DNA of 64,000 bases from CAYQXJ01 sp964421565 (GTDB lineage Bacteria; Planctomycetota; Brocadiia; SM23-32). Positions 59,787-64,000 of this stretch are shown here, piece by piece (the stretch's first letter is position 1; each line of letters opens with the position of its first letter). The stretch lies in NCBI GenBank assembly GCA_964421565.1, contig CAYQXJ010000010.1, forward strand, positions 71,729-135,728, given 5' to 3'. Below the pieces are notes generated by a model. That model was given only the letters and a program-made list of their open reading frames with translations. It was not told the DNA's origin and ran no database searches. Made by a program: the position numbers and the translations under genes.

Positions 59787-60301
59787 AGAAAGGGTTGGGC
59801 CGATATGGGTTCGTTTTGCAGCGGGCGGAATGCGCCGCAAGAAACACAGGTCCGGTTAGAACTCCCGCATCATGTTCACGGTATGCGGCGTGATTGCTGT
59901 GGGATTGTGACGGGCAGCCTTTCAGGTCCCGGACGTTGCCACGGACATGGCCGGACGGTGGCCGGGTTTCTTGGGGTGCGCCGTCCGGCGCGGCCCTCCG
60001 CCGGCAGTCGCCCCGTCATATGCCGGTCGCGGGGCGGCTCTGACCCGGCCGGCGGCGGCGCCGCGTCCGGATGGCGTCCGAGGTTTCGGGGGTGTCGGGT
60101 CCGGTTGGTCATAGCGGGGGCCATCCTACCCGTTGCCCGCGCCTGCGCCGTCCGGTATGGGCGCATATGGGTGCAGTTCCGCGTTCCGGGTTCAGGGCCC
60201 GGGTGGCGCTGTGCTGCGACACTGTGCCACGTGCCCGCTCTCTGCTGTCGGCCTTTCGCTGTGGCCCGCCGTCCCGCTTGCGCAGTTGCTTCTCGTGTCG
60301 G

Positions 60302-60331
60302 TTGGCCGTGGCGCCTGTTGTGGGCTACACT
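60302..60331 (+). promoter_or_regulatory. Promoter of the histidine phosphatase gene, leaderless
   Basis: TTGGCC (60302-60307), 18-nt spacer, TACACT (60326-60331). The ATG at 60338 is 6 nt after the -10 box, so the transcript would begin at or next to the start codon. Confidence 0.4.
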
Positions 60332-60337
60332 GGGGGC

Positions 60338-60982
60338 ATGGACAGAGGGCGCATCATCTGGCTGGCGCGACACGGCGAGCGGCGCGACTTCGTGGACCCC
60401 GACTGGAAGGCATCCGCGCAGCGCCCGTTCGACCCTCCACTGACCGAGACGGGGCTGGCCCAGGCGCGGGCGCTGGGCTGGCGGCTCGCGGGGGAGCGCG
60501 TCGGCTGCGTTTACACGTCGCCGTTCCTGCGAACGCTGCAGACGGCCTGCGAGGTGGCGGAGGTGATTGACGCGCCGGTGCGCATCGAGCAGGGGCTGGC
60601 GGAGTGGCTGAAGGCGGATTGGTTCATGCGCGGGCCGCTCTTTCGTTCGCCGGGGCAGGTGGCGCGCCGCTTTCCACGCGTGGACGCAGGCTATGCCTCG
60701 CGCGTGGAGCCGGCCTTTCCCGAGAGCTGGCCCGAGCACGCCGAGCGCGCCGAGCAGGCCGTCCGCGCGCTCGCCGAGGCGACGCAGGGGGCGTTCCTGT
60801 GCGTCACGCACGCCGCCCCGCTGCTGGCGGCCGTTCGCGGTTTGCTCGGCAACCCGAGGCTCGAGGTGGGCACGGATGAATGCTCGCTGACGCGCCTGGC
60901 AGCCGCGCGGCGGGGCTGGCGGCTGGAGCTGAACGGAGACACCGACCACCTTTCCGAAGTCGGCGGCAGCCGGCTGGCGTGA
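60338..60982 (+). CDS. Histidine phosphatase (phosphoglycerate mutase-like)
   Basis: 214 residues, cytosolic. N-terminal RHG motif in IIWLARHGERRD (phospho-His at 12), PPLTETGLAQARALGWRL, VYTSPFLRTLQTA (second Arg), and later FLCVTHAAPLLAAVRGLLG, which carries the second catalytic His. This is the histidine phosphatase superfamily branch 1. Substrate is not fixed: sugar phosphates, nucleotides or protein phosphate. The RHGERRD/LTETG/YTSPF wording resembles the UBASH/TFIIIC-like phosphatases. It appears leaderless: no ribosome-binding site lies at a suitable distance and the -10 box ends 6 nt before the ATG. Confidence 0.88.
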   Translation: MDRGRIIWLARHGERRDFVDPDWKASAQRPFDPPLTETGLAQARALGWRLAGERVGCVYTSPFLRTLQTACEVAEVIDAPVRIEQGLAEWLKADWFMRGPLFRSPGQVARRFPRVDAGYASRVEPAFPESWPEHAERAEQAVRALAEATQGAFLCVTHAAPLLAAVRGLLGNPRLEVGTDECSLTRLAAARRGWRLELNGDTDHLSEVGGSRLA

Positions 60983-61030
60983 GGGCTGAGCGCAACAGCA
61001 GCGCGCCCCGAGTCCGCAGTGCGGAGTAAC

Positions 61031-61059
61031 TTGCCATCGCCGGCCCCTTGCGCCACAAT
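61031..61059 (+). promoter_or_regulatory. Promoter of the UroD-like gene
   Basis: TTGCCA (61031-61036), 17-nt spacer, CACAAT (61054-61059). Start near 61066, leader 30 nt. Confidence 0.45.
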
Positions 61060-61095
61060 GCCCACATTCCGACACGCTTGTTGTGGAGTGCCGCC

Positions 61096-62367
61096 ATGCC
61101 GTTCAATGAAGCTGACCGCACCGTCCTGCGCGAACTGGCCAGACGGATCCGCGAGATCGCCGCCCTGCCCGTGATGCAGCGGCGCCGCGAGCTGTGGAAG
61201 AAGCACAATGCCCTGCGCGGGGAGCGGCCGATGATCCTGGTCTTCCCCGAGGGTTCCTGGCGGGAGCTGCTGACCGACGACGAGCTGTCGTGCACGCAGG
61301 AACAGGCGCGCAAAATCGAATGGGGACTGCGCTCACGCATCTATTACCACGAGCACCTGCCCGACGACACGGTGATCGAGGGCGACTACATCGTCAAGAA
61401 GGTCGTCCGCAGCAGCGGCTGGGGCCTTCAAGCCAGCACCAGGCCGTCTACCGAAGCGCGGGGGGCCTGGGCCTTCGACCCCGTTATCCGCGGCCATCAG
61501 GACCTGCAGAAGCTCCGCGCGCCGCAGATCACGCACGACGAGCAGGCCACGCAGCGCAACCTGGAGGAGGCGCAGGACCTGTTCGGCGACATCCTGAACG
61601 TCAGGCTCAAGGGCGTCGACCATGTCGGCTTCCATCCGGTGGCGCAGTACGTGAGGCTGCGCGGGCTGGCGGAGGCGATGATGGATATGGCGGGCGAGCC
61701 CCAGATGATGCACGACGCGATGGAGATACTGACGCAGGGGCATCTGGGCATCATCCGCCAGTACAAGCAGCAGAACCTGCTGGCGCTGAACAACGATGGG
61801 ACGTACCACTCCTCCGGCGGGGTGGGCTACACGGACGAGCTGCCGCAGGGCGACTTCGACGGCGAGCACGTGCGCCCCTGCGACATGTGGGCGAGCGCCG
61901 AGGCGCAGGAGCTGGCGCAGGTCGGGCCTCAGATGCACGCGGAGTTCGCGATCGCCTACGAGAAGCGCCTGCTGGAGCCGTTCGGGCTGAACGGCTATGG
62001 CTGCTGCGAGGACCTGACCGAGAAGCTCGACTACGTGTTCGAAATGCCGAACATGCGTCGCATATCCATCTCACCGTTCGCGGACGTAGAGCGCTGCGCC
62101 GAGCAGATGAAGGGCGATTACATCTTCTCGTGGAAGCCGCACCCCGCGCATCTGATCGGCGAGTTCTGCGAGCAGCGCATACGGACGTACATACGGCGCA
62201 CGCTCCGGGTGGCCGCCGAGCACGGCTGCGTGCTGGAGATGGTGCTGAAGGACACCCATACCTGCGAGCACCGCCCCGAGCGCTTTACCCGGTGGATCGA
62301 GATCGCGCGCGAGGAGGTGGAGCGGGCGGCGGCGCTCGGGACGTCGGCGTCCCACGAGAGACCATAG
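61096..62367 (+). CDS. Uroporphyrinogen-decarboxylase-family protein
   Basis: 423 residues, start supported by GGAG 8 nt upstream. UroD/MtaA-like TIM barrel: long N-terminal helix (RELARRIREIAALPVMQRRRELW), HPVAQYVRLRGLAEAMMDMAGEP and a C-terminal segment of the MtaA kind (SWKPHPAHLIGEF, DTHTCEHRPERFTRWIEIAREEVE). The catalytic Asp/Arg set of true HemE is not obvious, and the length exceeds HemE (about 350). Such proteins are often corrinoid methyltransferases or demethylases of methoxylated compounds, or sugar-associated proteins of unknown function in environmental bacteria. The methyltransferase gene follows after 16 nt, which supports a shared pathway. Confidence 0.82.
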   Translation: MPFNEADRTVLRELARRIREIAALPVMQRRRELWKKHNALRGERPMILVFPEGSWRELLTDDELSCTQEQARKIEWGLRSRIYYHEHLPDDTVIEGDYIVKKVVRSSGWGLQASTRPSTEARGAWAFDPVIRGHQDLQKLRAPQITHDEQATQRNLEEAQDLFGDILNVRLKGVDHVGFHPVAQYVRLRGLAEAMMDMAGEPQMMHDAMEILTQGHLGIIRQYKQQNLLALNNDGTYHSSGGVGYTDELPQGDFDGEHVRPCDMWASAEAQELAQVGPQMHAEFAIAYEKRLLEPFGLNGYGCCEDLTEKLDYVFEMPNMRRISISPFADVERCAEQMKGDYIFSWKPHPAHLIGEFCEQRIRTYIRRTLRVAAEHGCVLEMVLKDTHTCEHRPERFTRWIEIAREEVERAAALGTSASHERP

Positions 62368-62383
62368 ACGAGAAACGGCCCTC

Positions 62384-62938
62384 ATGCCGCGCCATCCCTT
62401 TCCATGGTGGTGTCATTACTTCTGGGAGAATCCGCTGCGGCGCGCGCTGCAGCGGCCGGAGGCGGCCCTCTCGCTGCACGTCGAGATCGGCATGACCTGC
62501 CTGGAAGTCGGCTGCGGGCTCGGCACCTTCACCCTGCCGCTGGCGCGCCTGACGGGGGTCGACGGGCGGGTGATCGCCGTGGACGTGAAGGAGCCCCTGC
62601 TGGCGCGGGTGAGGCGCCGCGCCGAGCGCGCGGGGCTCGCGCAGCAGGTGCAAACCGTCTGCGCGCCGATAGAGGAGCTGAACGTAGACTGCTCGCTCGA
62701 CTTCGTGCTCGCCATGTGGTCGATGCACGAGACGGACGATCCGGGCCGGGCGGCCCGCCGCATCGCAGAACGTATGCGGCCCGGTGCGCGCGTGCTCATG
62801 GCGGAGCCGCTCTGGCACGTGTTCCGTCCGCGCTTCTGGCAGTTGGTCGGCGCGTTTCTGGAGGCCGGGCTACAGCATGCGGGCGCGCCGAGAGTGCGGT
62901 TCAGCCACGCTGCGCTGCTGCAGAAGGCGGCGCTCTAA
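62384..62938 (+). CDS. Class I SAM-dependent methyltransferase
   Basis: 184 residues. SAM-binding motif I CLEVGCGLGTFTLPLARL, motif II region RVIAVDVKEPLLARVRRRAE and motif IV LDFVLAMWSMHETDDP. Short, without an obvious substrate domain, like UbiE/COQ5-related or arsenic-methyltransferase-related small enzymes. It follows the UroD-like gene by 16 nt and precedes tldD by 34 nt on the same strand. Substrate unknown; the UroD-like neighbour makes a methyl-transfer pathway plausible but this is not shown. Confidence 0.88.
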   Translation: MPRHPFPWWCHYFWENPLRRALQRPEAALSLHVEIGMTCLEVGCGLGTFTLPLARLTGVDGRVIAVDVKEPLLARVRRRAERAGLAQQVQTVCAPIEELNVDCSLDFVLAMWSMHETDDPGRAARRIAERMRPGARVLMAEPLWHVFRPRFWQLVGAFLEAGLQHAGAPRVRFSHAALLQKAAL

Positions 62939-62972
62939 CCACCGATGAACGCGAAGCATGCGGAGATGCCAC

Positions 62973-64000
62973 ATGAAGGATGAACTGCTCGACCTGTGCG
63001 GCAGGCTGCCCTGTGACTACGCCGAAGTGCGCGTGCAGGAAGGCACCACCACGAATGTCCACTACGCCGGCAAGGAACTGGAAGACATCGGCGAACGCAC
63101 CGAGCGTGGAGGCTGTGTCCGCGTGCTTAAGGACGGCGGCTGGGGTTTCGCCACGTTCAACAACCTGGACGATCTGGAGCGTTACGCGCGCCAGGCGGTC
63201 CAGCAGGCGGAGCTGGTCGGGGGGGAGCGGTTCGAGCTGGCGCCCGTGCAGGCGTACCAGCAGGCCTACCTCAACCCCGTCGACACCGATCCGGCGGACG
63301 TGCCGCTGGCCGACAAGCAAGCCCTCTGCGAGCGTTACAACCGCATCATCCTCGGCGACGAACGCATCCAGACCAGCCAGGTCGTCTACCGCGACAGGCA
63401 CACCACCACCCGCTTGGCCAGCAGCGACGGGAGCTACCTCCAACAGACCTATGTCTTCTGCGGCACGGCCGTCTCCGCCATCGCCGTGGACGGCGGCAAC
63501 ATCCAGCGCGCGCGCGAAGGGAACGGCGACCTGCGCGGCTATGGCAAGGTGGCCGAGATGGACGAGACGTGCCACGACGTGGTGCGCCGCGCCGTCGAGT
63601 CGCTCGAGGCCAAGCCGGTCGAGGCCGGCACCTACACGGTCATCGTCGACCCCAAGCTCTGCGGCGTGTTCATACACGAGGCTTTCGGCCACCTGAGCGA
63701 GAGCGACTTCCTGTACGAGAACCCGCGCCTGCGGCAGATCATGCAGTTGGGCCGGCGCTTCGGTCCGGACATCCTGAACATCACCGACGACGGCTCGCGC
63801 GAGGGCGAGGCGGGCTACGTGGCCTTCGACAGCGAGGGCGTTGCGGGCTCGCCGACGCCGCTGATCCGCCAGGGCGTGCTCGCCGGGCGCCTGCACAACC
63901 GCGAGACCGCCGCCAAGATGGGCGAACAGCCCACGGGCAACGCCCGCGCCATCAGCTACCGCCACCCGCCCATCGTCCGCATGACCAACACCTTCATGGA
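62973..64000 (+). CDS. tldD: Zinc metalloprotease TldD (3' end outside window)
   Basis: 342 residues visible, frame open at the window edge; full length about 470. TldD with TldE (PmbA) forms a heterodimeric peptidase that matures microcins and degrades the CcdA antitoxin. The HExxxH zinc motif is seen as HEAFGH (235-240), inside FIHEAFGHLSESDFLYEN; the third ligand should lie downstream. N-terminal YAEVRVQEG and ERTERGGCVRVLKDGGWGFATF are family-like. The start is the ATG at 62973. tldE should follow outside the window. Confidence 0.95.
   Translation, partial: MKDELLDLCGRLPCDYAEVRVQEGTTTNVHYAGKELEDIGERTERGGCVRVLKDGGWGFATFNNLDDLERYARQAVQQAELVGGERFELAPVQAYQQAYLNPVDTDPADVPLADKQALCERYNRIILGDERIQTSQVVYRDRHTTTRLASSDGSYLQQTYVFCGTAVSAIAVDGGNIQRAREGNGDLRGYGKVAEMDETCHDVVRRAVESLEAKPVEAGTYTVIVDPKLCGVFIHEAFGHLSESDFLYENPRLRQIMQLGRRFGPDILNITDDGSREGEAGYVAFDSEGVAGSPTPLIRQGVLAGRLHNRETAAKMGEQPTGNARAISYRHPPIVRMTNTFM

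Larger units (their letters stand above)
59603..60337. other. 735 bp without a recognisable gene
   Basis: Between the divergent glycosidase copy and the histidine phosphatase. Open frames here have Arg/Gly/Cys-rich, non-protein-like composition and no ribosome-binding site; one of them runs into the next gene out of frame. A good promoter (59757-59786) faces this stretch, and the sequence has many GC palindromes (e.g. CCGGCGGCGGCG near 60050), so an unknown structured RNA is possible. I could not match RNase P, tmRNA, SRP or riboswitch signatures. Confidence 0.5.

Noticed and set aside
59805..60443. Plus-strand open frame of 212 codons in the region near 60 kb
   Set aside because: Arg/Gly/Cys-rich, no family resemblance, no ribosome-binding site, and runs into the phosphatase gene in another frame.
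1..64000. CRISPR arrays, insertion sequences, prophage or integron elements
   Set aside because: No regularly spaced repeats, transposase, integrase or terminal inverted repeats were noticed on reading through.

Overview
The window is high-GC DNA densely packed with bacterial protein-coding genes: about 50 CDS on both strands, no rRNA or tRNA genes, no insertion sequences and no CRISPR array that I could see. One run of exactly 100 N (59407-59506) shows it is a scaffold, probably from a metagenome assembly. Lipobox signal peptides, a BamB-like propeller lipoprotein, PKD/PA14/TPR secreted proteins, sulfatase, many Gfo/Idh/MocA-type and TIM-barrel sugar enzymes and UroD-like proteins point to a Gram-negative heterotroph of the Planctomycetota / Armatimonadota / Hydrogenedentota kind. 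The phylum is an inference and is not fixed by any marker here.

Layout. 0-3 kb: 3' part of carB. 3-7 kb (minus): a two-gene glycosidase operon. 7-15.5 kb: sugar catabolism, with a PfkB kinase, two Gfo/Idh/MocA dehydrogenases, an arylsulfotransferase-like protein, an Asp/Glu racemase, an N-acetylneuraminate-lyase-type aldolase and a sialidase-like protein. 15.5-20.7 kb: a serpin lipoprotein, hflX, and a tightly overlapping apbE - unknown - rnpA - yidD string. 20.7-23.4 kb: a HEAT-repeat lipoprotein and a coiled-coil exported protein. 23.6-30.5 kb: isomerase, FGGY kinase and a large secreted protein, with a divergent polyol dehydrogenase. 30.6 kb: a 60-residue histone-fold protein. 31-36 kb: propeller lipoprotein, Mut7-C protein, a fused SpoIIE phosphatase/HATPase with a STAS partner, and a flippase-like membrane protein. 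36-38 kb: fumarase alpha subunit and two small nucleases. 38-45.7 kb: a four-gene operon of large envelope proteins. 45.7-51.6 kb: a polyferredoxin fusion, an ABC exporter pair and an epimerase. 51.6-57.2 kb (minus): aldo/keto reductase, sulfatase, RecQ, PLP lyase. 57.4-64 kb: QueG-like protein, a second copy of the glycosidase broken by the gap, a 0.7-kb stretch without a gene, then histidine phosphatase, UroD-like protein, methyltransferase and the 5' part of tldD.

How the parts fit. Three blocks (3-7, 8-15 and 23-30 kb) look like uptake-independent catabolism of plant or host glycans and polyols: polyol oxidation by the Zn dehydrogenase and phosphorylation by the FGGY kinase would feed the pentose phosphate pathway. 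apbE (18.3 kb) could flavinylate an envelope redox protein; the polyferredoxin at 45.7 kb is a possible electron carrier, but no FMN-accepting domain is visible in it. Many genes are preceded by sigma-70-like promoters with 16-18 nt spacers, which helped to choose starts and operon borders. The items I find most unusual are the bacterial histone with its strong promoter, the NapH/NapG/DUF6599-like triple fusion, the four-gene envelope operon, and the promoter-bearing 0.7-kb region near 60 kb that I cannot explain by a protein.
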